Positions 8,653-17,302 of a DNA stretch of 64,000 nucleotides are shown here, piece by piece (the stretch's first letter is position 1; every line of letters starts with the position of its first letter). The DNA is from Bacilli bacterium (lineage in GTDB: Bacteria > Bacillota_I > Bacilli_A > RFN20 > CAG-449): contig CAAEFC010000030.1 of assembly GCA_900755065.1 (NCBI GenBank), forward strand, positions 1 to 64,000, given 5' to 3'. A model generated the notes under the pieces. It was not told where the DNA came from. It searched no databases and saw nothing but the letters and a program-made list of their open reading frames with translations. Both the position numbers and the translations under genes were made by a program.

Positions 8653-9574
8653 GGAATTTTGCGAAGGAGACCGGCTGGAAACCTGTCTTCTGGTTACCAA
8701 CGTGAACAAGGGCGTCAGCAACGCGGGATCGCCGTATCTTTCCATCACTTTTCAGGACAATACCGGAGTGATCGAAGGAAAAAAATGGGATGCCGGAGAA
8801 AACGACGCGCTGACATGCGAAGTCGGGAAAGTCGTGAAGGTCAATGCGGACGTCATCGATTATCGGAACGCGTTGCAATTGAAAATTCTCTCGGTTGCTT
8901 CCGTGGATCAGACGACGCTGGATATTCAGAAATTCGCGCTTCCGTGTCCGGCGGACGTTTCGGATCTTACCCGGAGACTGACGCACTATATCAATGAGAT
9001 CGGCGATCCGGATTGCAAGAAGATCGTCAGCCATATCATCGATAAGTACTATTCCCGATTCATCACTTATCCGGCCGCGACGAAGAATCACCACGAGTTC
9101 GCTTCCGGATTGCTCTACCACACCGTTTCGATGGCGGATATCGCTTCGCTGATCGCCTCCTATTACGAGGGGGTCGACAAAGATCTTTTGATCGCGGGGT
9201 GTTTGCTTCACGACGTGGGAAAAGTCATCGAGTTAAGCGGACCGATTGCCACGAAATATACGTTGGAAGGAAAGATGCTGGGGCATATTTCGATCATGGT
9301 CAGCGAAATCCGGAAGACGTGCGAAGAATTGTCGATTCAGAGCGAAGTCGGCCTTCTTCTCGAACACATGGTGCTGTCGCATCACGGAGAGAAAGAGTAC
9401 GGGTCTCCGGTTCCGCCCCTGACGAAAGAGGCGGTGATTCTCCACATCGTCGACGATCTCGATTCCAAAATGAACATTCTCAGCAAGGCGCTGGAAGTCA
9501 CGCAGGAAGGCGAGTTCACGCAAAGATTGCTCGCGATGGACGGACGTTCGTTTTATAAACCGAAGAAGAGATGA
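8636..9574 (+). CDS. yhaM: 3'-5' exoribonuclease YhaM
   Basis: A 312-residue protein, close to the usual length. An OB-fold nucleic-acid domain (about 10-95) is followed by an HD domain with H-H-E-F-A-S-G-L-L-Y-H-T near 145 and L-L-H-D-V-G-K near 180. YhaM degrades RNA, and in some reports DNA, from the 3' end using Mn or Co. The ATG at 8636 has GGAGGA five bases upstream. The neighbouring HIT and PrsA-like genes recall the yhaM-prsA-hit area of Bacillus, although here they are on the opposite strand. A two-way terminator follows. Confidence 0.9.
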   Translation: MEKWIKEFCEGDRLETCLLVTNVNKGVSNAGSPYLSITFQDNTGVIEGKKWDAGENDALTCEVGKVVKVNADVIDYRNALQLKILSVASVDQTTLDIQKFALPCPADVSDLTRRLTHYINEIGDPDCKKIVSHIIDKYYSRFITYPAATKNHHEFASGLLYHTVSMADIASLIASYYEGVDKDLLIAGCLLHDVGKVIELSGPIATKYTLEGKMLGHISIMVSEIRKTCEELSIQSEVGLLLEHMVLSHHGEKEYGSPVPPLTKEAVILHIVDDLDSKMNILSKALEVTQEGEFTQRLLAMDGRSFYKPKKR

Positions 9575-9601
9575 AAAAAAGAGGAGAAATCCTCTTTTTT
9601 T
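9575..9601. terminator. Bidirectional terminator between yhaM and the HIT gene
   Basis: A stem of A-rich arm plus GAGGA (9576-9585) pairs with TCCTC plus T run (9590-9599) around a four-base loop. A and T runs on both sides make it work for both converging genes. Confidence 0.85.
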
Positions 9602-9603
9602 GT

Positions 9604-10017
9604 TCAGATTTTTTTCGATATTTCTTCGGCGATCGCCGGGAGAGAAACGTGTTCCAGTTTGTTGGAACGGAATTCGAGTTTCAAACAGTCCTCGTTTGAA
9701 TAACGCGGAATGACGTGAACGTGAAAGTGCATCACGGTCTGTCCGGCCACCGGATTGGTGTTGTTGATCAGATTGACTCCCTTCGCGTTCAGAGAACCTA
9801 CTTGCGCCTGAGCGATTCGCTGAGCGCTGCCCATGACTTTGCTCAGAATGTCTTTCGGAACATAGAGCAGATTGGCGAAATGCTTCTTGCTGATCACCAA
9901 GGTATGCCCTAACGTCGTCTGAGAAATGTCGAGAAAGGCGAGAACGTCGTCGTCTTCGTAAACTTTATAGCAGGGGATTTCGCCGCGCACGATTTTGCAG
10001 AAAATGCAGTCATCCAT
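9604..10017 (-). CDS. hit: HIT family protein (histidine triad nucleotide hydrolase)
   Basis: A 137-residue protein with the opening CIFCKIVRGEIP and the active-site triad H-F-H-V-H-V-I-P-R near residue 97. HIT proteins cleave adenosine phosphoramidates and related nucleotides in the cytoplasm. Length and both motifs agree with the Hint branch. The first two Cys of C-x-x-C near the start are kept, but the second zinc-binding pair seen in some relatives is not obvious. It stands on the minus strand downstream of the two lipoprotein genes; AGAAAGAAGGATA precedes its start. Confidence 0.92.
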   Translation of the reverse strand: MDDCIFCKIVRGEIPCYKVYEDDDVLAFLDISQTTLGHTLVISKKHFANLLYVPKDILSKVMGSAQRIAQAQVGSLNAKGVNLINNTNPVAGQTVMHFHVHVIPRYSNEDCLKLEFRSNKLEHVSLPAIAEEISKKI

Positions 10018-10055
10018 ATCCTATCCTTCTTTCTGCTTTCTATTTTAGCACGGAA

Positions 10056-10088
10056 AGAAAAAAAAGAAAGGGAGTTTCGACTCCCTTT
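10056..10088 (-). terminator. Terminator of the lipoprotein pair
   Basis: AAAGGGAG (10067-10074) and CTCCCTTT (10081-10088) form an eight-pair stem with a six-base loop. The A run at 10056-10066 gives the U run on minus-strand RNA, right after the 10093 stop. Confidence 0.85.
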
Positions 10089-10092
10089 TCAT

Positions 10093-11580
10093 TTATTTGA
10101 TGATTTCGGAATAATTGCTGACGATGTAATCGTAGAAATCCTGATCGTGAATGTTCGATCCGACATCATACTGTTGCAGATAGTAGACCAAAGCGTTGCG
10201 CTGGTTGGTCGAAGAATCGGCGAGACCGTAAGCGATATCGATGATATCGTCGGTGTACGTCACTTTTCCGTCGACGGTGTTGTTTTCGATCAGTCCGCTG
10301 ATGACGGAAGAAGTATAGTACTTATTGACGACGACGATGTAGTACGCGTCGCTGGTCGAATCGTAGGTGTAATACTTGCCGAGAGAACTTCCGTTCAGCA
10401 CGTCTTTCGGCGTCAGGAAGGCGACGCCTCCGTTGTCTCCGGTCGAAATGTAGGAAGCGATGCTGGCGGAGAACAGCCGGTCGGTGACTCCGCTAGGCAG
10501 ATCGCTGATACCTGCCGAACGGGTATAAATGTCGTCGCCGGTGAAATCCTTCTGGTACAGTTCACGCAATTTCAGTTCTTCGCCCCATTCGACGGTGTAC
10601 GCACCCGAGCCGGTGTAGGTATCTTCGATATCCTGATCGGTGTCATCGCGATTCAGAAGAACGTAATTTCCGGTTTCGTCCTTTTTCAGGTTCCCGTTTT
10701 CGTCTTTTTCGACGATCTTGGACAGGTCTTCGTCGATTTCATTGGCCAGCGTATAGTAGCGCGAAATGTAATCGTTGATCCGTTCGGCGCGGGTCAGTTC
10801 GTCTCCCGTCAGCCCTTCGGTATCCTGCTCGACGCCCTTGTAGATGGCCTGCAATTCGTCGAGGTCGATTTCGCCCGTCGGCTGGGCAATGTAATTTCCC
10901 AACCATTCGAGAATCAGTTTGTTGACTTCGCCGGCCTTGTTCTTGAAGTTTTCCAGTTTGATGTACTGAACGTCTCTCGCGCTGGCGCGGCTGAGGGAAG
11001 AAATCGAGTTTTCGCAAAGGTATTTCGCGGTCAGCAATTTTTTCAGAACTTCCGGTTTGAGTTGTTTTTCGATGTATTCGGTGTAATCCGCTTTGAAGAC
11101 ATCTTCAAACGTGTCTTCCGGCCCGATCAGATAGAGTTTGTTGTAATTGGTTTTGCCTGTGCTGTCGGCGAAACTGATCGTCGGATACGAGGAACGAAGG
11201 GAATTGACGTATTTCTCTTCGTCGAACAGGCGGTTGGTGGAATAACTTCCTCCTTTGACGGTGTCCAGAATCATATCCTGACAGATTTCGGTGATCTTCG
11301 CTTCGTCGGTAAACGAACCGATGACTTCGGTCTCCGCGATGCGGGTGACCAGTTCGTCGAAAATGGTCGTGTTGGTCGTCCCTCCGTCGACGAGATCGTT
11401 ATAGATGGTTTCGATGGTATTGCGGAAGTAGTCCGTATCCTTATCGACGAAATCGACGATCGGAGAGTCGATGTTTTTCGGCTGCGCTTCGACATCGCTG
11501 CTGCAACCGGTAAGAACCAATCCCATCGAAAGACAGGACAGAACGAGTAATGTTTTTCTCCATTGAATTTTCATTTTCAT
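10093..11580 (-). CDS. Large lipoprotein, possible folding-factor paralogue
   Basis: A 495-residue lipoprotein: signal peptide with the lipobox L-T-G-C (Cys 26), then an acidic, mainly helical secreted region. No parvulin domain is recognised. The general plan, a lipid anchor then a long helical chaperone-like body, and its place directly behind the PrsA-like gene (12 bases apart, same strand) suggest a partner or relative of PrsA; this is inference. The annotated ATG lies four bases from GGAG; a second ATG six bases further in has better spacing and may be the real start. A terminator follows directly. Confidence 0.7.
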   Translation of the reverse strand: MKMKIQWRKTLLVLSCLSMGLVLTGCSSDVEAQPKNIDSPIVDFVDKDTDYFRNTIETIYNDLVDGGTTNTTIFDELVTRIAETEVIGSFTDEAKITEICQDMILDTVKGGSYSTNRLFDEEKYVNSLRSSYPTISFADSTGKTNYNKLYLIGPEDTFEDVFKADYTEYIEKQLKPEVLKKLLTAKYLCENSISSLSRASARDVQYIKLENFKNKAGEVNKLILEWLGNYIAQPTGEIDLDELQAIYKGVEQDTEGLTGDELTRAERINDYISRYYTLANEIDEDLSKIVEKDENGNLKKDETGNYVLLNRDDTDQDIEDTYTGSGAYTVEWGEELKLRELYQKDFTGDDIYTRSAGISDLPSGVTDRLFSASIASYISTGDNGGVAFLTPKDVLNGSSLGKYYTYDSTSDAYYIVVVNKYYTSSVISGLIENNTVDGKVTYTDDIIDIAYGLADSSTNQRNALVYYLQQYDVGSNIHDQDFYDYIVSNYSEIIK

Positions 11581-11592
11581 CTCACTCCTTTC

Positions 11593-13353
11593 TTACAGGT
11601 CTTTCGTATCGGTGAAATACTGCTTGGTTTCGTTGAAGTCCAACTGCTTGGCTTTCTTCTGGACCTTCTGGAAGTTCAACAGTTGAAGGTAGGAAGTCCA
11701 GGAAGTGAGGTTGCTTTCTTCAAAATCGTAAGCCGTATTGTTTCGTTTGGTTTCAATATAGTCGAGAATGTTGTTCAGAATGGTTTCGTCGATCTGAATG
11801 TCGCTTCGGACGGTTTTGTCGTCGCTTCCGGCGTAGAGCAGTTGTTCGAACATCTGGTACTGCATATTGCTGTCGTACCCGTTGATCAGGTCTTTCAGTT
11901 CGTCGGCGCGGTCGCCGTAGGTGGTACGGTTGGTTTTGATATAAGTGACGAAGCGGTTGTCGTTGGTCACGTTGGCGCTTCCCGACGGAACGTCGAGGGA
12001 ATAGTAGTGCATCAGTTCTTCTTCCAGATTGTTGAGTTTGACTTCGGTTCCGGAAGCGCTGTCGGTATAGTCGGTGAAGTTGTCGAAACGCTGATTGATC
12101 GGGGATTTCTCGATGATCATGAAGTGAAGACCGGTCGACGGATTATAGGTTACCAGAATCGGATTGCCGTTGTCCGTCAGGATTTTTCCGGAGAAATCGG
12201 TTCCCAGAACCGCCTTCAATTCCGCGCTCGGCGCGGTCCAGTTCGGATTGTTTTCGGTGCTTTCCGGATAGCCTTCATCGGTAATGAAAGAAAGTCCGTG
12301 GCTGTTGAAATACGTGTTGAACAGGACGTTACGCGGGTAGTAGGAAGAAGTGATTTCGTGTCTTTCCGCGCCCGGGACGATGTCGTTGGTGAAATTCAGA
12401 TTGTTGATCGTTTTGGTGGAATCGGCGTAGTCGTCCAGCATTTTGACCGCGGAATACGGAATGGTCTGCACGGAACTGTCCAGAATCGCTTTCGTGTCGA
12501 GGGTCTGTTCGCTTCCTAAGGAAACGGAAGTCGGAACGTTCAGCATAGCGAGGACTTCGTCCGAAGATTTTCCCGTATCGTTCTTCCCGGAGAGCATGGC
12601 GTCGTAATAGTAGACGCTGAACTTGAATTCGCTGACGAAAGAAGCGTCTTTTTCCATCAGGCCGACCGAACCGTACAGCGTATTGGAAGTGTCGTCGCTG
12701 GCGTCGTAGGCGATGTCGCCGAAGGATTCGGAGGAAGAGGCCAGACGGCTGACCACCGAGTAAATCTTCTTGGATTCGTCTTTGGAAATCTCTTTGTTGT
12801 ACACGCTGCTGCCGTCCACGTCGTCGGTTTTCACGAGAATGTGACGGATGTGATATGGTACTTTTTCTTCGATGTAACTCTTGGTTCTCGATTCGATGTT
12901 GTCGTCGTAGAAATTGCTTTCGTATTTTTCTTTTTTGACTTCGAGTTCTTTGAGTTCGCGATATTCGCCGATCGAATCGACGCCCGCCGCTTCGAGACTG
13001 TCGGACAACTCGCTTTTATAAGTCGTTCCGTTATTGGAAGCGTTGGTTTTGCATGTATTGATGAATTCGTCGACTTTTTCTTCGACGTCGGTTTCCATTT
13101 CGCTCGTCATTTCCTGATCGTTGCGGATCAGAATATCGTAAATGGCGTTATAATAGGCCTGAATTCCGGTTTCGGTAGAGGCGTAATGGCTCAGCAGGTC
13201 ATCAGCGGTATAGTAGACTTCGGCACCGTCTTTTTTGATCGTGACGATGACCTGTTCCCCGTCGGCCGTCTTTTTGCTGGTAACGACAGAACACGAAGTC
13301 AAACCGATTGTCAGTAAACTAACCATGGATAACGTAAGCAACCGTTTTTTCAT
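11593..13353 (-). CDS. prsA: PrsA-like peptidyl-prolyl isomerase lipoprotein (parvulin type), enlarged
   Basis: A 586-residue lipoprotein, about twice the length of Bacillus PrsA. Signal peptide and lipobox L-T-S-C (Cys 21) are followed by a helical N-terminal region and, near residue 190, Y-H-I-R-H-I-L-V-K-T-D-D, the first strand and His of a parvulin isomerase domain. Another 380 residues follow, with a second H-F-M-I-I-E-K strand near 435 that may close the same domain after a large insertion. PrsA proteins fold secreted proteins outside the membrane. The start at 13353 follows AAGGAGG; the open frame upstream lacks a site. Isomerase activity is likely but the inserted length is unusual. 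Confidence 0.72.
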   Translation of the reverse strand: MKKRLLTLSMVSLLTIGLTSCSVVTSKKTADGEQVIVTIKKDGAEVYYTADDLLSHYASTETGIQAYYNAIYDILIRNDQEMTSEMETDVEEKVDEFINTCKTNASNNGTTYKSELSDSLEAAGVDSIGEYRELKELEVKKEKYESNFYDDNIESRTKSYIEEKVPYHIRHILVKTDDVDGSSVYNKEISKDESKKIYSVVSRLASSSESFGDIAYDASDDTSNTLYGSVGLMEKDASFVSEFKFSVYYYDAMLSGKNDTGKSSDEVLAMLNVPTSVSLGSEQTLDTKAILDSSVQTIPYSAVKMLDDYADSTKTINNLNFTNDIVPGAERHEITSSYYPRNVLFNTYFNSHGLSFITDEGYPESTENNPNWTAPSAELKAVLGTDFSGKILTDNGNPILVTYNPSTGLHFMIIEKSPINQRFDNFTDYTDSASGTEVKLNNLEEELMHYYSLDVPSGSANVTNDNRFVTYIKTNRTTYGDRADELKDLINGYDSNMQYQMFEQLLYAGSDDKTVRSDIQIDETILNNILDYIETKRNNTAYDFEESNLTSWTSYLQLLNFQKVQKKAKQLDFNETKQYFTDTKDL

Positions 13354-13513
13354 TTCGTTTTCCTCCTTGTTTTTAAAACATAGCGGTATTATTCTACCCA
13401 AAATGGTTTTTACTTTCAAGCATAAAGGAGAAAAATGTATAATATTTAATATTATAAATCAGCGGTTTTTTCAGGAATCTGGGCGCGGAAGCGATTTTTG
13501 GAACTTCCAAAGG

Positions 13514-13540
13514 ACATTCGCTTTTTTGACGCATAAGATA
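13514..13540 (+). promoter_or_regulatory. Sigma-K-like promoter for the YjcZ-like genes
   Basis: ACA at 13514-13516 and CATAAGATA at 13532-13540 match the Bacillus sigma-K pattern AC-16/17-CATAnnnTA. It lies 25 bases before the first small coat-type gene, and a late mother-cell promoter suits that gene. The match is by eye. Confidence 0.5.
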
Positions 13541-13565
13541 AATTGAAAACAAAGGAGGTAAATCT

Positions 13566-13670
13566 ATGAATTCTTGTACGGGACAGTGCCAGAGTAGAGG
13601 CGGAGTGTTTTTCTCGTTTATACTTGTTTTGTTTATCTTACTAGCGTTGTTCGGCTGTTTCTGCCGATAA
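13566..13670 (+). CDS. YjcZ-like small hydrophobic sporulation protein 1
   Basis: A 34-residue peptide with AAAGGAGG eight bases before its ATG. After a Cys/Gln-rich head it has one membrane helix, F-F-S-F-I-L-V-L-F-I-L-L-A-L-F-G, and ends C-F-C-R. The helix matches the core of YjcZ-family sporulation miniproteins (F-A-L-I-V-V-L-F-I-L-L-I-I-V-G in Bacillus). These proteins are found in spores; their role is unknown. It is paired with a second copy 16 bases downstream and preceded by a sigma-K-like promoter. Small gene-finding cut-offs would miss it. Confidence 0.75.
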   Translation: MNSCTGQCQSRGGVFFSFILVLFILLALFGCFCR

Positions 13671-13686
13671 GAAGGAGGTTCATCTT

Positions 13687-13791
13687 ATGACTGGTAATAG
13701 TACGTTTGCAATCATTTTGGTCTTGTTCATTCTCTTGGTGATCATCGGATGCGGAACGACCTGCGGTTCAACTTGTTCATCGAATTGGTAG
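13687..13791 (+). CDS. YjcZ-like small hydrophobic sporulation protein 2
   Basis: A 34-residue peptide with GAAGGAGG upstream of ATG 13687. Its core T-F-A-I-I-L-V-L-F-I-L-L-V-I-I-G is the clearest YjcZ signature of the two, and it carries a C-terminal Cys/Ser/Thr-rich tail (C-G-T-T-C-G-S-T-C-S-S-N-W). It looks like a tandem duplicate of the preceding gene with a diverged tail. The cysteines in both peptides could allow disulfide crosslinking in the spore coat, which is inference. A terminator follows 12 bases after the stop. Confidence 0.78.
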   Translation: MTGNSTFAIILVLFILLVIIGCGTTCGSTCSSNW

Positions 13792-13802
13792 TAAGTCCTA
13801 GG

Positions 13803-13829
13803 GGTAAAGTGAAAACTTTACCTTTTTTT
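13803..13829 (+). terminator. Terminator after the YjcZ-like pair
   Basis: GGTAAAG (13803-13809) pairs with CTTTACC (13816-13822), loop six bases, followed by seven T. Confidence 0.85.
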
Positions 13830-14011
13830 ATTTTCCGGGCCTTTTTTGACGCCGGAAAGCGGAAAAGGAAGTCGATCGTTTTCCTCTTTTTTTCTTTGAA
13901 AAAGCGCGATTTCCGATGCAGGAGAAACCGCTTTATTTTTGTAAAAAATAATGGCTTTGTCTTTTTTTACCAAGAATAATGGTGTAGAATAGATACGCTC
14001 GAGGTAAAAGT

Positions 14012-14836
14012 ATGAGAGAATTAACCATCACCGATCTTCACGTCAGCGTCGAAGATAAAGAAATTTTAAAAGGAATCAATCTGAAAATCCTGCCGCATGA
14101 GACGATGGCGCTTTTAGGACCGAACGGTCACGGAAAATCGACTCTTCTGGCGACGATCATGGGAAATCCGCGATATACGGTCACTTCGGGGAGCATTCTT
14201 CTCGACGGAGAAGACGTTCTTTCCATGAGCGTCGATGAGCGGTCGCGCAAGGGAATTTTTCTGGGAATGCAGTATCCGAGCGAAGTTCCCGGCGTCGTCA
14301 ACGCCGACTTTCTGAAAGCGGCCATCAACGCGCGGCGAGACAGCCCGGTCCGGCTTTACGAGTTCTATCGCAATCTCGAATCGGCTTCCAAAAAGATGAA
14401 CATTCCGATGGACATGGCGCAGCGTTTTCTCAACGAAGGTTTTTCGGGCGGAGAGAAGAAGAGAAACGAAATTTTGCAAATGCTGTTGCTGAAACCGGAT
14501 CTGGCCATGCTCGACGAGATCGATTCCGGTCTCGACGTCGACGCGTTGGTGTCGGTCAGCAATGCGATCAAGGAGATGCAGGAAACGACGGCCATGTCGT
14601 TTTTGGTCATCTCTCATTATGCCAGACTGTATTCGATGATCCGTCCGTCCCGCGTCGCGGTCATGATCAACGGTCGCATCGCTCTGGAAGGAGACGAAAC
14701 GATCATTTCCCGGATCGACAAAGAGGGATACGAATGGATCCGGTACGAACTGGGCATCGACGTCGCCAAAGAAGACCGGACGATGAATCAGGTTTCGATC
14801 GGAAGTTGTCCGACCAAAGATCGGTTTGCGAAATAA
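14012..14836 (+). CDS. sufC: Fe-S cluster assembly ATPase SufC
   Basis: A 274-residue ABC-type ATPase of the SufBCD scaffold that builds iron-sulfur clusters in the cytoplasm. Walker A GPNGHGKST is at 36-44, the signature F-S-G-G-E-K-K-R-N-E near 145, and Walker B M-L-D-E-I-D-S-G-L-D near 168. These are the SufC versions of the motifs. The C-terminus is about 20 residues longer than usual. A GAGGT ribosome site precedes the ATG. It is the first gene of a nine-gene run that continues through suf genes to parB. Confidence 0.95.
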   Translation: MRELTITDLHVSVEDKEILKGINLKILPHETMALLGPNGHGKSTLLATIMGNPRYTVTSGSILLDGEDVLSMSVDERSRKGIFLGMQYPSEVPGVVNADFLKAAINARRDSPVRLYEFYRNLESASKKMNIPMDMAQRFLNEGFSGGEKKRNEILQMLLLKPDLAMLDEIDSGLDVDALVSVSNAIKEMQETTAMSFLVISHYARLYSMIRPSRVAVMINGRIALEGDETIISRIDKEGYEWIRYELGIDVAKEDRTMNQVSIGSCPTKDRFAK

Positions 14837-14849
14837 GCGGGTGATTGAA

Positions 14850-15662
14850 ATGGACAATTTACGGAAAGAAATCCGGGAGAACCGCCTCGTGCTGAACCGA
14901 TCGTTCCCGGAAACGGTTCAACTCGATTTCGCGGAACTGGATACGGACAAACTGGAAATCGACGTCGGTGAGAACGAAGCGGTCTCTCTGCTTCTTCTCG
15001 TCGATTCGACGGAGAAAAAACTGCTGTTTCGGGTGCATAAAAACGCGCGTTTATCGCTGAATCTGGCTTCTTTCGATACGGCAGACGGAAATCGGATCAT
15101 CGTCGAACTGGAAGAGGGAAGTTCTTTTGAAGGCGCGTACGCCGACTTTTCGCGGGGGCAGAACCGTTTTGCCCTGACTTGCGATCTGAACGGGCGGAAC
15201 TCGTCGGCTTCGTGGCATCTTTCCAGCGCGGCCCGGAACGAAGACAGCAAGGTGTTCACGATCGATTTTTATCACAAAAACCCCGATACTTTTGCTCGAA
15301 TGGACAATTACGGCGTTTGCGAAGATCAGGCCTCTCTGGATTTTCTGGGAACGAGCAAAATCGAAGAGGGCGCGAGAGGAAGCGCGACGCATCAGAAAGC
15401 GAAAATCATGGTTTTCGATCCGAAGTGCCGCGCGAAAGCTAGCCCTTGCCTTTGCATCGACGAAAACGACGTTCAGGCTTCGCACGCCGCTGTCGTTGGC
15501 CAAATCAACGAAGACCATATTTTTTACCTGACCAGCCGGGGAATCCCGGAAAAGGAAGCCAAAAAATTGATCACCTTGGGCTATCTTCTGCCGATCCTCG
15601 ATCATTTCGGGGACGAAACGATCAAAGCGCAGATCCGCGAGCGGATCGAAGGCGGTATCTGA
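14850..15662 (+). CDS. sufD: Fe-S cluster assembly protein SufD
   Basis: A 270-residue protein, short for SufD (often 400 or more), lacking most of the N-terminal helical part. The C-terminal beta-helix region shows the SufB/SufD pattern: I-E-E-G-A-R-G-S-A-T-H-Q, then Q-A-S-H-A-A-V-V-G-Q-I-N-E-D near 205 and Y-L-T-S-R-G-I-P-E-K-E-A-K. With SufB and SufC it forms the scaffold. The ATG at 14850 is preferred; an in-frame TTG at 14826 would overlap sufC but has no site. The short length is odd but the frame is intact. Confidence 0.85.
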   Translation: MDNLRKEIRENRLVLNRSFPETVQLDFAELDTDKLEIDVGENEAVSLLLLVDSTEKKLLFRVHKNARLSLNLASFDTADGNRIIVELEEGSSFEGAYADFSRGQNRFALTCDLNGRNSSASWHLSSAARNEDSKVFTIDFYHKNPDTFARMDNYGVCEDQASLDFLGTSKIEEGARGSATHQKAKIMVFDPKCRAKASPCLCIDENDVQASHAAVVGQINEDHIFYLTSRGIPEKEAKKLITLGYLLPILDHFGDETIKAQIRERIEGGI

Positions 15663-15663
15663 A

Positions 15664-16878
15664 ATGGATGTCCGGAAAATCAGAGCCGATTTCCCGATGC
15701 TGAACCGCCCGGAGAAACGGATTTACTTCGACAATGCGGCGACGACGTTCAAGCCGCAGTGCGTGATCGACGCGGAAATGGAATACTACCGTTCTTATTG
15801 CGCGAATACGCACAGGGGCGATTACGATATCGCCTATGAAGCCGACGTCCACTACGAGGAAGCGAGAAAAAAAGTCGCCGCGTTCATCGGCGCGGATAAA
15901 AACGAAGTGGTGTTTACTTCCGGCGATTCGATGGGACTCAACACGGTTGCTTACGGATTGTTGAAAACGTTGAAAAAGGAAGACGAAATTCTGATCAGCG
16001 TCGTCGAACACGCGTCGAACGTTCTGCCTTGGTATCGCGTCGCGGAGATCGTCGGTTGCCGCGTCGGTTTCATTCCTGTCGACGAAAACGGCGGGATTTC
16101 TCCGGAAAACCTGCTGAAAGTCATCTCGGATAAAACCAAAGTCGTCGCGCTGGCGCACATCTCCAACGTGATCGGCTCGGTCAACGACGTCAAGGCGCTG
16201 GCGGAGATTGCCCATCGTTTCGGCGCCCTCTTCGTTCTGGACGGCGCGCAGAGCGTTCCGCATCTGAAAGTCGACGTCAAGGATCTCGACGTGGATTTCC
16301 TGACTTTTTCCGGGCATAAGTGCTACGGACCGACGGGAATCGGCGTTCTCTACGGGAAATACGATCTGCTGGAAAAGATAGAGCCGTATTTTCTCGGCGG
16401 AGGAATGAACGCGTCGTTCGATCTGTGCGGCCATGTCCGTTATCTGTATCCGCCGACCAAGTTTGAAGCGGGAACGCAAAACATCGCCGGCGCGATCGGC
16501 CTGGCCAGAGCCGTCGAATATCTCGAAAGCATCGGCATGGACGAGATTTACCGTTACGAAACCGACTTGAAACGCTATCTGGTCGGACGCATGAAGGAAC
16601 TCGACAACGTGACGGTTTACAATGAAAATACCCCCAGCGGGATCGTCGCCTTCAATCTCGACGGCGTTTTCGCTCAGGACGGAGCCTCTTTGTTCAACCG
16701 TTACGGGATCTGTCTTCGGAGCGGGGAACACTGCGCGAAACTGCTTCACCATTATCTGAACGTCGATCAGACGCTCAGGGCGAGCGTTTGCTTTTACAAC
16801 ACGAAAGAAGAAGTCGATGAATTCATCGAAGTCTGCAAGAAAGGTGGCGATTTTTTAGATGCATTTTTCGCTGACTAA
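15664..16878 (+). CDS. sufS: Cysteine desulfurase SufS
   Basis: A 404-residue PLP enzyme that takes sulfur from cysteine and passes it to SufU. The cofactor lysine is K219 in F-S-G-H-K-C-Y-G-P-T-G, and the persulfide-carrying cysteine is C357 in R-S-G-E-H-C-A. Y-F-D-N-A-A-T-T near 21 and the full length agree with group II desulfurases. It starts one base after the sufD stop and overlaps sufU by 20 bases, so expression is tightly coupled. Confidence 0.95.
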   Translation: MDVRKIRADFPMLNRPEKRIYFDNAATTFKPQCVIDAEMEYYRSYCANTHRGDYDIAYEADVHYEEARKKVAAFIGADKNEVVFTSGDSMGLNTVAYGLLKTLKKEDEILISVVEHASNVLPWYRVAEIVGCRVGFIPVDENGGISPENLLKVISDKTKVVALAHISNVIGSVNDVKALAEIAHRFGALFVLDGAQSVPHLKVDVKDLDVDFLTFSGHKCYGPTGIGVLYGKYDLLEKIEPYFLGGGMNASFDLCGHVRYLYPPTKFEAGTQNIAGAIGLARAVEYLESIGMDEIYRYETDLKRYLVGRMKELDNVTVYNENTPSGIVAFNLDGVFAQDGASLFNRYGICLRSGEHCAKLLHHYLNVDQTLRASVCFYNTKEEVDEFIEVCKKGGDFLDAFFAD

Positions 16879-17302
16879 CGAAATGATGCGGGAGATCATT
16901 ATGGATCATTACCAGAACCCGAGAAATCGTCGGGAAACCGACGACCCTTCCTATGAAACGGTGTACATGGATTCCGTTTCCTGCATCGATAAAATCTATA
17001 TTCAGGTCAAAATCAAAGACGGCATCTTTCAGGATGTCTGCTGGCACGGAAAGGGGTGCGCGATTTCGACGGCTTCCACGTCGATCATGAGCGAACTTCT
17101 GAAAGGAAAGACGGTCGAAGAGGGAAACCGGATCATCGATAACTACTATGCGATGATTCACGGAAAGGAATACGATCCGGATTTGCTCGACGAAGCGGTG
17201 GTTTTCATGAATACGGGGCGTCAGCCTTCCCGGATCAAATGCGCGACGATTTCTTTCCGCGGAGTGAGGAAAATACTGGGAGGTAGCGACGATGAGCAAT
17301 AA
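16859..17302 (+). CDS. sufU: SufU, sulfur-transfer partner of SufS
   Basis: A 147-residue IscU-like protein. The three zinc/sulfur cysteines are C42 (with D44 two residues on), C67 and C128, and the SufU-type insertion between C67 and C128 is present. In Gram-positive bacteria SufU accepts the persulfide from SufS through zinc exchange. Around C42 the sequence is S-V-S-C-I-D where relatives have N-P-x-C-G-D, an unusual but probably tolerated change. Overlaps sufS and sufB. Confidence 0.92.
   Translation: MHFSLTNEMMREIIMDHYQNPRNRRETDDPSYETVYMDSVSCIDKIYIQVKIKDGIFQDVCWHGKGCAISTASTSIMSELLKGKTVEEGNRIIDNYYAMIHGKEYDPDLLDEAVVFMNTGRQPSRIKCATISFRGVRKILGGSDDEQ

Noticed and set aside
9500..13400. CRISPR arrays, IS elements or transposases
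   Set aside because: Scanned by eye through the whole window; no repeat-spacer pattern and no transposase domain was seen apart from the left-edge integrase.
15622..16752. Long minus-strand frame opposite sufS
   Set aside because: Arg/Asp-rich shadow of sufS caused by codon use; no ribosome site.
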